Positions 9,185-16,766 of a stretch of 29,241 nt of DNA are shown in pieces; position 1 is the stretch's first letter, and the number at the start of each line of letters is the position of its first letter. Location: contig JAAZGQ010000011.1 of NCBI GenBank assembly GCA_012511135.1, forward strand, positions 1 to 29,241. The letters run 5' to 3'. The position numbers were made by a program, and so were the translations under genes. This stretch comes from Bacteroidales bacterium. GTDB taxonomy: Bacteria; Bacteroidota; Bacteroidia; Bacteroidales; UBA1402. A model generated the notes under the pieces. The model did no database searches. It was not told where the DNA came from and saw only the letters and a program-made list of their open reading frames with translations.

Positions 9185-10534
9185 ATGAACAGAAAAATAG
9201 GATTTTTTGCTTTCGGACTGTTAATCAGTTCAGCCATAATGGCTCAAAAAGGGGTTGAAGATGGATCCATGTACGGACATGGCGAGGATAGTATTCGTTG
9301 TTTACAGAACCTAAGTTTATACCAACCCTATGCAAAACAAGGAGATTACGCCAGTGCCCTGGAGTTTTGGGAAATTGTGTACGCCGAATGTCCTGCTTCC
9401 AGGTTGGGTATCTATATTGACGGCGCCAAAATTAAAGCCTGGCAATGGAACAAAGAAACGGATTTGGACAAAAAAGCTCAGATTTTTGAAGAGCTGATGG
9501 CCGTATACGATCAAAGAATCAAATACTTCGGCGATCACAACCGATATCCCACACCCTGGATACTCGGAAAAAAGGCACTGGATTACATACAGTTCAATCC
9601 CAAAGGGGACATGAAACAGCCTTACGAGTGGCTGAAAGCGGCTATTTATGATTCTCCCACAGCTAATTTTGAACCGGCTTACGCTACCGCTTTCATCTCT
9701 GTATCCAGAGCTTTGTTAAAGGATGATGCTCATAAAGAAAATTTCTTTAACGATTATCTTAAAACAACTGAACGACTGGATGAAAAACTGACCATAACAC
9801 CTGCCGGCCCCAACAATGAGAGGATTGTCGGAATCAAGAATGGTGTGGATGTGCTCTTTTCAAATTCCGGAGCAGCCGATTGCGAAACCCTGACTACTCT
9901 GTTTGCCGAACGTATTGAGCAAAACAAAGACAATCAGGATTTTTTGGACAACATAATTTCTTTATTCAAGAGAGTTAAATGTACAGATACAGATACTTAT
10001 TTTTTGGCTTCGGAATACAGACATGCCGTTAATCCTACATCTGAATCGGCAGAAGGTTGTGCCTATCAATCTATTAAAAAGGAAGACTACAAAAAAGCTT
10101 CAGAATACTTGAAGGAGGCCATTGAATTAGAGACAAACGAAGACAAAAAAGCCGATTATGCTTATTTGGCTGCTTCAGCTTTGTTTGCCGACAAGAGTTA
10201 CGTAGATGCCCGCACCATGGCTCTGCAGGCTGCTGATTACAAAAAAAACTTTGGAGCACCTTATGTGCTGATTGCCAAAATGTATGCGAACAGTGTTGAA
10301 CATTTTGATGATCCTGTAATCAAAAGAACAGTTTACTGGGCAGCAGTGGACAAACTTCAAAAAGCCAAAACGGTTGATCCGAGCGTAAGTGAAGAAGTCA
10401 ATGATTTGATATCTAAATATAAAGAACAGTATCCCGACACAGAAGATATCTTTATGCATCCTGATATCAATGTTGGAAAAACTTTCAGAATAGGGGGCTG
10501 GATACAGGAAAGTACCGTTGCCCGCAACAAATAA
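9185..10534 (+). CDS. Periplasmic tetratricopeptide-repeat protein
   Basis: 449 residues. It has a signal peptide (MNRKIGFFAFGLLISSAIMAQ), then a helical body with TPR-like pairs. The clearest are at about 40-70 (YAKQGDYASALEFWEIVY), 295-330 (IKKEDYKKASEYLKEAIEL) and 333-365 (AYLAASALFADKSYVDARTM). It lies between the outer-membrane barrel and lptC with gaps of 6 and 2 bases, so it is almost certainly in the same operon. A role in envelope assembly, as a scaffold for the barrel protein or the Lpt pathway, is inference from context only. The Cys pair in residues 38 and 69 region and another near 240-262 could form disulfides if periplasmic. Confidence 0.75.
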   Translation: MNRKIGFFAFGLLISSAIMAQKGVEDGSMYGHGEDSIRCLQNLSLYQPYAKQGDYASALEFWEIVYAECPASRLGIYIDGAKIKAWQWNKETDLDKKAQIFEELMAVYDQRIKYFGDHNRYPTPWILGKKALDYIQFNPKGDMKQPYEWLKAAIYDSPTANFEPAYATAFISVSRALLKDDAHKENFFNDYLKTTERLDEKLTITPAGPNNERIVGIKNGVDVLFSNSGAADCETLTTLFAERIEQNKDNQDFLDNIISLFKRVKCTDTDTYFLASEYRHAVNPTSESAEGCAYQSIKKEDYKKASEYLKEAIELETNEDKKADYAYLAASALFADKSYVDARTMALQAADYKKNFGAPYVLIAKMYANSVEHFDDPVIKRTVYWAAVDKLQKAKTVDPSVSEEVNDLISKYKEQYPDTEDIFMHPDINVGKTFRIGGWIQESTVARNK

Positions 10535-10536
10535 AA

Positions 10537-11133
10537 ATGCTTTTTAAAAAAATATCCGGGAAATACAACAGTATAACAGTTGCAATCTTTGTAACTGTTA
10601 TACTGTTTTTACCCCTTTCCTGCAAAAGGGAAAAAACAGATATTTTACCCAATTTCGGTTCCAGAGATTCTGTTCCCGGTATGAGGGCCGATTCCATAGT
10701 AACCCTGATTTCTGATTCTGGCCGTATCCGCTACAAAGTAATTACTGCCTCTTGGTTAATTTATGATCAGGCTCCTGATCCTTACTGGTTTTTCCCCGAA
10801 AAAATCTATTTCGAACGTTTTGATGACAGTATGCGTATTGAATCCATAGTCAAAAGTGACACAGCTCGCTATTTTACTAAACGGAAACTCTGGGAACTCA
10901 AAAACAATGTACAGGTGATGAATTTAGCCGGCGAAAAATTTGAAACCCCTTTGTTGTATTGGGATCAGAATCAACACAGAATTTATTCAGATTCTTCCAT
11001 TCGTATCGAACAAGAGGGTTGGATTTCCACAGGCCAGGGATTTGAATCTAATGAATCTCTGACCATATACAGCATTCTCAACTCAAAAGGTGATTTTCCG
11101 CTGGATCCCGAAGAAGAAAATACGGACAATTGA
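10537..11133 (+). CDS. lptC: LPS export lipoprotein LptC
   Basis: 198 residues. It has a lipoprotein-type N-terminus with lipobox LPLSC (Cys29), followed by an LptC/OstA-like beta-jellyroll recognisable from ADSIVTLISDSGRIRYKVITASW, PYWFFPEKIYFERFD and the repeated strand pattern ending GWISTGQGFESN. In the Lpt machine LptC takes lipopolysaccharide from LptB2FG and passes it to the periplasmic bridge. E. coli LptC uses a transmembrane anchor, whereas Bacteroidetes forms are lipid-anchored, consistent with this sequence. The gene starts 2 bases after the TPR gene. A perfect 15-bp inverted repeat lies inside the signal-peptide codons (see the repeat entry). lptE is 7 kb downstream in another operon. 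Confidence 0.88.
   Translation: MLFKKISGKYNSITVAIFVTVILFLPLSCKREKTDILPNFGSRDSVPGMRADSIVTLISDSGRIRYKVITASWLIYDQAPDPYWFFPEKIYFERFDDSMRIESIVKSDTARYFTKRKLWELKNNVQVMNLAGEKFETPLLYWDQNQHRIYSDSSIRIEQEGWISTGQGFESNESLTIYSILNSKGDFPLDPEEENTDN
10567..10607 (+). repeat. Perfect 15-bp inverted repeat with T tail inside lptC
   Basis: AACAGTATAACAGTT (10567-10581) and its exact reverse complement AACTGTTATACTGTT (10593-10607) flank an 11-base loop and are followed by three more T (TTTTT at 10606-10610). It spans codons 11-24 of lptC, in the lipoprotein signal peptide. It resembles a weak AT-rich intrinsic terminator or an operator. Each arm also contains an internal AACAGT direct repeat. Confidence 0.8.
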
Positions 11134-11273
11134 TTTTGATTTTTGCGCTCTCATTAATTGGCTTACCTGCGTGTTATTTCATAATCTTTTATGCATTTGC
11201 GGGATTTTTCGATACTGCTGCAGATGAGGCAAAGTCGAATAGCTTAAAAAACATAATTATAACCTATAAATAG
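11130..11273 (+). CDS. Possible small hydrophobic membrane protein between lptC and the foldase gene
   Basis: This is the only sizeable frame in the 143-base gap. It has no ATG: TTG codons at 11130 (overlapping the lptC stop) or 11136 would give 47 or 45 residues, ending at TAG 11271-11273, just 3 bases before the next gene. The product would have one hydrophobic span (LIFALSLIGLPACYFIIFYA) followed by a short charged tail with FFDTAADEAKSNS. The tight fit between neighbours is suggestive, but the lack of ATG and the short length mean it could be chance. I do not recognise the family. Confidence 0.2.
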   Translation: MILIFALSLIGLPACYFIIFYAFAGFFDTAADEAKSNSLKNIIITYK

Positions 11274-11276
11274 TAT

Positions 11277-13418
11277 ATGGCAACCTTACAAAAAATCAGA
11301 AGTCAGGCCGTCCTTTTGTTAATCGTGGTCGGTGTTGCATTATTTGCGTTTATTATCGGAGACTTTTTAACTTCCGGTTCTTCCATTATGAGGCAATCTC
11401 AGGAAACTATTGCCGAGATTGATGGCGATCCCCTCAATTACAAGGAATACGATGCCCGTATTCTGGAGATGGAAGAAGTGTATAAAATGCAAACCGGACA
11501 AAATAACCTTCAGGCAGATATTATGCATCAAATTCGGGAATCGGTTTTCGAAACCATCGTTCGTGAACGTCTTTTGGACGAGCAGGCCGAAAGATTGGGC
11601 GTAAGTGTCACTGCAAGTGAACTTTACGATATGGTCAACGGGCAGAATGTACACTATATGGTACAACAAATGCCTTTCTTTCAGAATCCCGAAACCCAGC
11701 GTTTTGACCGTGGTATGATGATGAATTTCCTCAGAACCATTCAACAGGAAGATTTATCCATGTATTCTGCCCAGGCTCAGGAGCAAATCAAACAAATGAA
11801 AAATTACTGGTTATTTTGGGAAAACAACCTCAAATATGTTCGCCTGGACGAAAAAATGGCTAATTTAATAACCAAAGCGGTAGGAGCAAACAGCCTGGAT
11901 GCCAAAGATGAATTTGAAGCCGGCCGTCGTTCTGTCGATTTTGAATATGCCTCTAAATCTTACGCGAGTGTTCCCGATTCCAGCTTTAAAGTATCTGTCA
12001 AAGAGCTCAGTCGTAGCTACGAAGAACAAAAGGAGCGATTTATACAGGAGCCTTATCGCTCTGCCGCTTATGTAGTGGTTGATATACTCCCCAGCCAGGA
12101 GGACAACGAAGCCATTAAAACCAGGATAGAAAAACTGGCCACGGAATTTGCAACGGCGGAAAACATCGCTGCAACCGTTAATTCCGAATCGGATATTCCT
12201 TACATGGATTGTTTTATTGCTAACAGTCAATTCTCGGGAGATCTGAACGACTTTGTCCGAAATGCTTCTATTGGCGATGTGAAAGGCCCTTATTATCAAG
12301 ACAATGCCTGGATTATGTTACGAATGATAGACAAAATCAACAGGGCTGATTCCGTAAAAGCCCGGCAGATTTTTATAAGCAATGCCAACGATCGCAAGGC
12401 TGCAGAACAATTAGCCGACAGTTTGTTGAATGTCTTAGCTGAAGGAGAAGACTTCGCTGCTTTGGCCGGACAGTATTCTCAGGATCAGACTGCCAACGAC
12501 GGAGGAGAAATGGGCTGGTTCCGCGAAGTTGATGCTTATAGCGGTATAGGTCCGGAGTTTGCCGAAGCTTGCTTTGCAGCTTCCAAAAACCAATTATTAT
12601 CCGTACGTTCAAAATTTGGCTGGCATGTAGTGCAGGTGCAAGACAAAACCAAGGCAGTTGAAAAATCTAAACTTGCTCAACTATACTTTTCGGTTACTCC
12701 CAGTTCTAAAACTTATAGTGCAGAATACAACAAACTCAGTAAAATCCTGGCTGAAAACAACAAAGCCGAAGAATTTCTGAATGCTGCCAGAGATGCCGGC
12801 TATCAGGTTTCCAGTGCTGCAGTGGTAAAAAGCTCAGACAACACCATCGGAAATGTGCCCGAAATGCGTCAGGCTGTCCGTTTTGTGTACAACAATAAAT
12901 TAGGAGATGTATCAACGGTATTGGAAAACAGCAACAATCAGTTTGTGGTGGTCGCTGTCACCGGAGTTCACGACAACGAGTATTTAAGCCTGGATGAGGT
13001 TCGCGATGAATTAAGCCGAGAAATTATCAACGAAAAGAAGGCCGCTTCCATCATTGCCTCCCTGCAGATAAACGAAAATACCGGCTTGTCAGAACTGGCC
13101 GGGGCCAATGCCATGCAAACCGATACAGTACATCTGGTAAACTTCTCTATGCGCAGAATTACCGGTCTGGGTGAAGAGCCCGCTTTGCTGGCTGCAGTTA
13201 TGAATGCTCCCAAAGGGGAATTGTCACAACCTGTTGCCGGTAAAAACGCGGTCTATGTATTCAGAGTTCTTAGTCAGGTAGAGCCCGAAATTGAATTTGA
13301 TGCGGCTGCAGAGAAAAGAAATCTGGATATGAACAACAACTATCGCCTGACTTATCAGGCCTACGAAGCCTTACGTGCAGCCAAAGAGGTCGAAGACAAC
13401 CGGATACGTTTTTATTGA
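11277..13418 (+). CDS. PpiD/SurA-like membrane-anchored peptidyl-prolyl isomerase
   Basis: 713 residues. A short cytoplasmic N-terminus is followed by one transmembrane helix (about 11-31, AVLLLIVVGVALFAFIIGDFL), the SurA-N-like chaperone region (about 40-190: AEIDGDPLNYKEYDAR, then VRERLLDEQAERLGVSVTASEL), and a parvulin (PPIC) domain at about 358-455. The parvulin motifs KARQIFIS, AEGEDFAALAGQYSQD, GGEMGWF and FGWHVVQV are all clear. PpiD-type proteins sit in the inner membrane facing the periplasm and help secreted and outer-membrane proteins fold, which suits the barrel-protein and Lpt neighbours. The C-terminal 250 residues form a second helical/beta region usual in the Bacteroidetes form. 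The ATG at 11277 places the membrane helix at the expected position. Confidence 0.92.
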   Translation: MATLQKIRSQAVLLLIVVGVALFAFIIGDFLTSGSSIMRQSQETIAEIDGDPLNYKEYDARILEMEEVYKMQTGQNNLQADIMHQIRESVFETIVRERLLDEQAERLGVSVTASELYDMVNGQNVHYMVQQMPFFQNPETQRFDRGMMMNFLRTIQQEDLSMYSAQAQEQIKQMKNYWLFWENNLKYVRLDEKMANLITKAVGANSLDAKDEFEAGRRSVDFEYASKSYASVPDSSFKVSVKELSRSYEEQKERFIQEPYRSAAYVVVDILPSQEDNEAIKTRIEKLATEFATAENIAATVNSESDIPYMDCFIANSQFSGDLNDFVRNASIGDVKGPYYQDNAWIMLRMIDKINRADSVKARQIFISNANDRKAAEQLADSLLNVLAEGEDFAALAGQYSQDQTANDGGEMGWFREVDAYSGIGPEFAEACFAASKNQLLSVRSKFGWHVVQVQDKTKAVEKSKLAQLYFSVTPSSKTYSAEYNKLSKILAENNKAEEFLNAARDAGYQVSSAAVVKSSDNTIGNVPEMRQAVRFVYNNKLGDVSTVLENSNNQFVVVAVTGVHDNEYLSLDEVRDELSREIINEKKAASIIASLQINENTGLSELAGANAMQTDTVHLVNFSMRRITGLGEEPALLAAVMNAPKGELSQPVAGKNAVYVFRVLSQVEPEIEFDAAAEKRNLDMNNNYRLTYQAYEALRAAKEVEDNRIRFY

Positions 13419-13440
13419 TCTTATACAAACATAACTTAAG

Positions 13441-13470
13441 AAAGGCTGTCTCCAGAGGCAGCCTTTTTTT
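13441..13470 (+). terminator. Intrinsic terminator after the foldase gene, abutting rlmN
   Basis: AGGCTGTCT (13443-13451) pairs with AGGCAGCCT (13456-13464) with one G-U pair and a CCAG loop. The stem is extended by A-T pairs and followed by seven T (13464-13470). It ends 6 bases before the rlmN ATG, so it either terminates the preceding operon with read-through into rlmN or acts as an rlmN leader attenuator. Confidence 0.88.
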
Positions 13471-13476
13471 ACCGTC

Positions 13477-14499
13477 ATGGAAAAATATATAATACTCGGA
13501 AAATCTTTTGAAGAACTGAAAACCTGGACACTGGATCAGGATTTACCTTCGTTTACTGCTACTCAGTTGTTTGAATGGATCTACCGTAAATCTGCTAAAA
13601 GTTTTGACGAAATGACCAACATCTCGCTTCAAAACAGAGAACTCTTAAAAGAAAAAGCTGAATTAGGATTATATTCGCCCATACAAAAAAGCACTTCGCA
13701 AGACGGCACAGTCAAATATCTTTTTTCAAGCAGTGGGGGTTATGGAGTAGAAGCAGTTTTTATTCCCGAAGATTATCGTTCCACACTTTGTGTTTCATCG
13801 CAGGCAGGATGTAAAATGCATTGTACTTTTTGTATGACAGGACGTATGGGTTTCAAGGCTCAATTGTCGGCTGCCGAAATTCTCAATCAGGTTTTGTCTC
13901 TGCCCGAAAGTGCCTCTTTGAGTAATATTGTCTTCATGGGAATGGGAGAGCCGGCGGACAATGTCGATGCCGTCATTCAAAGCCTTAATTTGCTGACTTC
14001 AGCCAGGGCTATGGCCTGGAGCCCCAAGAGGATAACAGTTTCCAGTATTGGCGTAATACCCGGGCTTAAGCGTCTGTTGGAAGAAACACAATGCCACATA
14101 GCCATCAGCCTGCACTCAGCTGATACCGCTCAACGCCTGGCCTGGATGCCGGCAGAAAAATCCTGGCCCCTGCTTTCTACTTTAGAAATGCTAAAGACTT
14201 ACGATTTCAGCAAACAACGTCGCCTATCCTTTGAATACATAATGTTCAAAAACCAAAACGATCGCATCCAAGATGCCAGGGCATTGCTTCGTTTGTTGAA
14301 CGGACTCCGGTGTCGGCTCAATTTGATTCGTTTTCATGCTTTCTCCGACTGCGAACTCAGAGGATCGGAGGAAGAACAGATACAAGCCTTTGCCGCTTTC
14401 CTCAATAACAAGGGTCTGAATACTACTATAAGGCAATCCAGAGGAGAAGATGTGGAGGCTGCCTGCGGTATGCTCTCCAGCATGTACAAATCCACCTAA
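13477..14499 (+). CDS. rlmN: Dual-specificity rRNA/tRNA adenine-C2 methyltransferase RlmN
   Basis: 340 residues. It is a radical-SAM enzyme that methylates C2 of A2503 in 23S rRNA and of A37 in some tRNAs. The radical-SAM cluster motif is C112-x3-C116-x2-C119 (CKMHCTFC). GMGEP lies at 155-159, and the C-terminal methyl-carrying Cys is C330 in EAACGML. The N-terminal helical domain (PSFTATQLFEWIYRKSAKSF) is the RNA-binding part. Length and motif order are normal; the Cfr-type resistance methylase is less likely given the neighbours, but both share these motifs. It begins only 6 bases after a strong terminator, and no promoter match lies in that space, so how it is transcribed is unclear. Confidence 0.93.
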   Translation: MEKYIILGKSFEELKTWTLDQDLPSFTATQLFEWIYRKSAKSFDEMTNISLQNRELLKEKAELGLYSPIQKSTSQDGTVKYLFSSSGGYGVEAVFIPEDYRSTLCVSSQAGCKMHCTFCMTGRMGFKAQLSAAEILNQVLSLPESASLSNIVFMGMGEPADNVDAVIQSLNLLTSARAMAWSPKRITVSSIGVIPGLKRLLEETQCHIAISLHSADTAQRLAWMPAEKSWPLLSTLEMLKTYDFSKQRRLSFEYIMFKNQNDRIQDARALLRLLNGLRCRLNLIRFHAFSDCELRGSEEEQIQAFAAFLNNKGLNTTIRQSRGEDVEAACGMLSSMYKST

Positions 14500-14519
14500 A
14501 AATCTGTGCTTTATGTTTT

Positions 14520-14598
14520 AATGACAAAAAGTCAGATTCTTCCTAAAAAATCTGGAAAATGTACTGGAATACCACAAAACTATGCTATTTTTGTCATT
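14520..14598. repeat. 11-bp perfect inverted repeat spanning the rlmN-DUF4837 intergenic region
   Basis: AATGACAAAAA (14520-14530) and TTTTTGTCATT (14588-14598) are exact reverse complements separated by 57 bases. The right arm overlaps the candidate -7 element at 14586-14593, so a protein binding both arms could loop out or occlude the promoter. The A/T-rich cores make partial chance similarity possible. Confidence 0.5.
14586..14593 (+). promoter_or_regulatory. Candidate -7 promoter element (TATTTTTG) for the DUF4837-secG operon
   Basis: It is an exact match to TAnnTTTG located 28 bases before the ATG at 14622, predicting a leader of about 25 bases. The -33 position holds ACTG (14563-14566), only a partial match to TTTG at 19-base spacing. 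Confidence 0.5.
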
Positions 14599-14621
14599 CA
14601 ATGCAATAAATCCAGATAGAC

Positions 14622-15671
14622 ATGAACAGATCTGCCCGAATTTCCTTTAAAACAGGCCGGCTCATTCTTTTGACGACCTTGATTCTTTTTGTTTCCTGCA
14701 AGGATACAACTATACGCAATCCATTGGCTCCCTCTGCGGTAGGTACACCCTGGGAAGTGCTGGTTGTCTTGGATAAAGATTATTGGAATACGGCTGCAGG
14801 AGAAAGCATCTTCTCTTTGTTGGATGAAGATGTTCCCGGTTTGCCTCAGCCTGAACCCCGTTTTGTGATTTCACGTTGCGATGACGATGAGTTTACAGGT
14901 ATTTTAAAACCCGTGCGCAACATTATCCAGATTGAAATTTCCAACAAATACATTGAGCCCAAATTGCATTTTTCTCAGGACCAATGGGCCAGTAATCAAT
15001 ATGTGCTGAAAATTGTAGCACCCGACGAGGAATTATTCGTGTTCTTTATCGAAAAGAATGCCGAGATGATTACCGGCTATTTTGAACTGGCAGAAAGAGA
15101 GCGTGCTTTGCAGTATATTCGTAAATCTCACAACCGCCAGTTTAGTGAAAAAATCTACCAGCAATTTGGTTTTAAAGTCTTAGTGCCCGGTTTTATGAAA
15201 CTTAGCAAAGAGGCCGAGAACTTTTTCTGGGCTTCGAACTACCAAAACAAAAAACGCCAGGATATGGTGGTCTATACCTATCCTTATACGGACAAAAATA
15301 CTTTTACACCAGAATACCTGAACGCCAAAAGAGATTCGGTAATGAAGAAAAATATCCCCGGTGGACCTGCAGGATCTTACATGAGTACTCAAACGATTGA
15401 CCCACCGGTATTTACTTCTTTAAACATAAAAGGTAAATATGCAGCCGAAATTCGTGGTTTATGGGAAATAAAAGGCGATATGATGGGTGGTCCCTTTGTC
15501 AGCCTGACCCGCCTTGACGAAGTAAATCAGAGAGTAGTGACTGTAGAGGTATTTGTCTATGCTCCCGAAGAAAACAAACGAAACATACTACGCCACAACG
15601 AAGCCGCTTTGTACTCGCTGGAATTGCCGGGAGAATTTGAAATTGAATCAGAAGAGCAAAATAAAAAATAA
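14622..15671 (+). CDS. DUF4837 family lipoprotein
   Basis: 349 residues. It has a lipoprotein signal with lipobox FVSC (Cys26) followed by Lys-Asp, then a mature domain typical of the Bacteroidetes DUF4837 family: GTPWEVLVVLDKDYWNTAAGE near the start, FVISRCDDDEF, and the late motif EIRGLWEIKGDMMGGPFVSL. Function is unknown. It is the first gene of an operon with pdxA (3-base gap), a sigma-54 activator, lptE, a TPR-like protein and secG. This linkage points to an envelope role, but no activity can be read from the sequence. No catalytic triad or metal motif stands out. Confidence 0.82.
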   Translation: MNRSARISFKTGRLILLTTLILFVSCKDTTIRNPLAPSAVGTPWEVLVVLDKDYWNTAAGESIFSLLDEDVPGLPQPEPRFVISRCDDDEFTGILKPVRNIIQIEISNKYIEPKLHFSQDQWASNQYVLKIVAPDEELFVFFIEKNAEMITGYFELAERERALQYIRKSHNRQFSEKIYQQFGFKVLVPGFMKLSKEAENFFWASNYQNKKRQDMVVYTYPYTDKNTFTPEYLNAKRDSVMKKNIPGGPAGSYMSTQTIDPPVFTSLNIKGKYAAEIRGLWEIKGDMMGGPFVSLTRLDEVNQRVVTVEVFVYAPEENKRNILRHNEAALYSLELPGEFEIESEEQNKK

Positions 15672-15674
15672 TAA

Positions 15675-16766
15675 ATGGAAAGTAAAAAATTGAAAATTGG
15701 CATCAGTCAGGGAGACATAAATAGCATATCTTACGAAGTTATCCTCAAGACCTTGTCGGAGCCTAAGGTGTACGAACCTCATGCCGTGATTCTATATGGT
15801 TCAGCCAAGGTGGCTGCCTATTACAAAAAGGCACTTAACATAAATCAGTTAAATATAAATGTAGTCAATTCCGCCCGTGAAGCGGAATTCGGAGCCATCA
15901 ACCTGATTAATTGCACTGACGACGATGTAAAAGTTGAATTCGGAAAGTCTACCCCCATAGCCGGCAAGGCTTCTTTTCAAGCTCTGGAAGCCGCTACGTC
16001 TGATATGAAAGCCGGCTTGATTGATGTGCTGGTTACGGGCCCTATCAATAAAAAGAATATTCAATCCTCTAGCTTTCAGTTCCCCGGCCATACGGAATAC
16101 CTGGAACAGGTTTTTGGAGAGGGAGACAAGGCCTTGATGCTTATGGTAAGCGATATTATGCGCGTAGCTGTGGCCACCGGCCATATAGCCTTGTCCGAAG
16201 TATCCGCGGCTCTTTCGGTTCCACTGTTATTGCAAAAAATCAAGTCTCTTGATCAATCGCTCCAAAAAGACTTTGGGATAAGCAAGCCCCGCATAGCAGT
16301 ACTTGCCCTGAATCCCCATGCCGGAGAAGAAGGTTTGCTGGGCAGGGAAGAAATAGAGATCATAGCTCCGGCCATTCAAAAAGCGCAGGATCAGGGATAT
16401 TATTGTTTTGGCCCTATAGCTGCCGACGGTTTTTTTGGAGCAGATTATTTTAGTCAGTACGATGCCATACTGGCTATGTATCACGATCAGGGTCTTATTC
16501 CTTTTAAGGCCTTGTGCCGGGACGAAGGAGTTAATTTTTCCGCCGGTTTGCCCATAGTGCGAACATCACCGGCACATGGCACAGCTTATGCGCTGGCAGG
16601 CAACAATGAGGCTTCGGAAAGTTCTTTCAGGGCGGCTTTGTACCTGGCCTGCGATATTTTCAAGAATCGTGTTCGTTATTGCGAAAACAACAGTAATCCA
16701 CTCAAGAAACAACATATTGTCCATTCGGGTGATTTGTCCGATTTACCTGTTCAAGACGAAGAATAA
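15675..16766 (+). CDS. pdxA: 4-hydroxythreonine-4-phosphate dehydrogenase
   Basis: 363 residues. The enzyme oxidises 4-phosphohydroxy-L-threonine in DXP-dependent pyridoxal-phosphate synthesis. The three metal-binding histidines are recognisable: H170 (VATGHIAL), H215 (LNPHAGE) and H270 (MYHDQGLIP). PGHTEYL at 137-143 and RTSPAHGTAY at 296-305 are also present. The N-terminal motif reads GISQGDINSISYEVI rather than the proteobacterial GDPxGIGPE; the Asn and Tyr versions are what I recall as the Bacteroidetes form. The C-terminal tail of about 20 residues beyond the fold is slightly long. Its TAA stop overlaps the next ATG by one base, so translation is coupled to the sigma-54 activator. Confidence 0.95.
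   Translation: MESKKLKIGISQGDINSISYEVILKTLSEPKVYEPHAVILYGSAKVAAYYKKALNINQLNINVVNSAREAEFGAINLINCTDDDVKVEFGKSTPIAGKASFQALEAATSDMKAGLIDVLVTGPINKKNIQSSSFQFPGHTEYLEQVFGEGDKALMLMVSDIMRVAVATGHIALSEVSAALSVPLLLQKIKSLDQSLQKDFGISKPRIAVLALNPHAGEEGLLGREEIEIIAPAIQKAQDQGYYCFGPIAADGFFGADYFSQYDAILAMYHDQGLIPFKALCRDEGVNFSAGLPIVRTSPAHGTAYALAGNNEASESSFRAALYLACDIFKNRVRYCENNSNPLKKQHIVHSGDLSDLPVQDEE

Larger units (their letters stand above)
14501..14634. promoter_or_regulatory. Cluster of ATCTG/CAGAT half-sites upstream of the pdxA operon
   Basis: Six half-sites with core ATCTG (or CAGAT on the same strand) occur in 134 bases: ATCTG 14502-14506, CAGAT 14533-14537, ATCTG 14550-14554, CAGAT 14613-14617 and the palindrome CAGATCTG 14627-14634 (two half-sites). 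The first three share the longer AATCTG/CAGATT form and alternate in orientation. The last overlaps codons 2-5 of the DUF4837 gene. It may be an operator array; no regulator is known to me. Confidence 0.35.

Noticed and set aside
15675..16766. PdxA with changed N-terminal motif (GDINSIS) as a new enzyme
   Set aside because: All three metal-binding histidines and other motifs are intact and this looks like the normal Bacteroidetes version.
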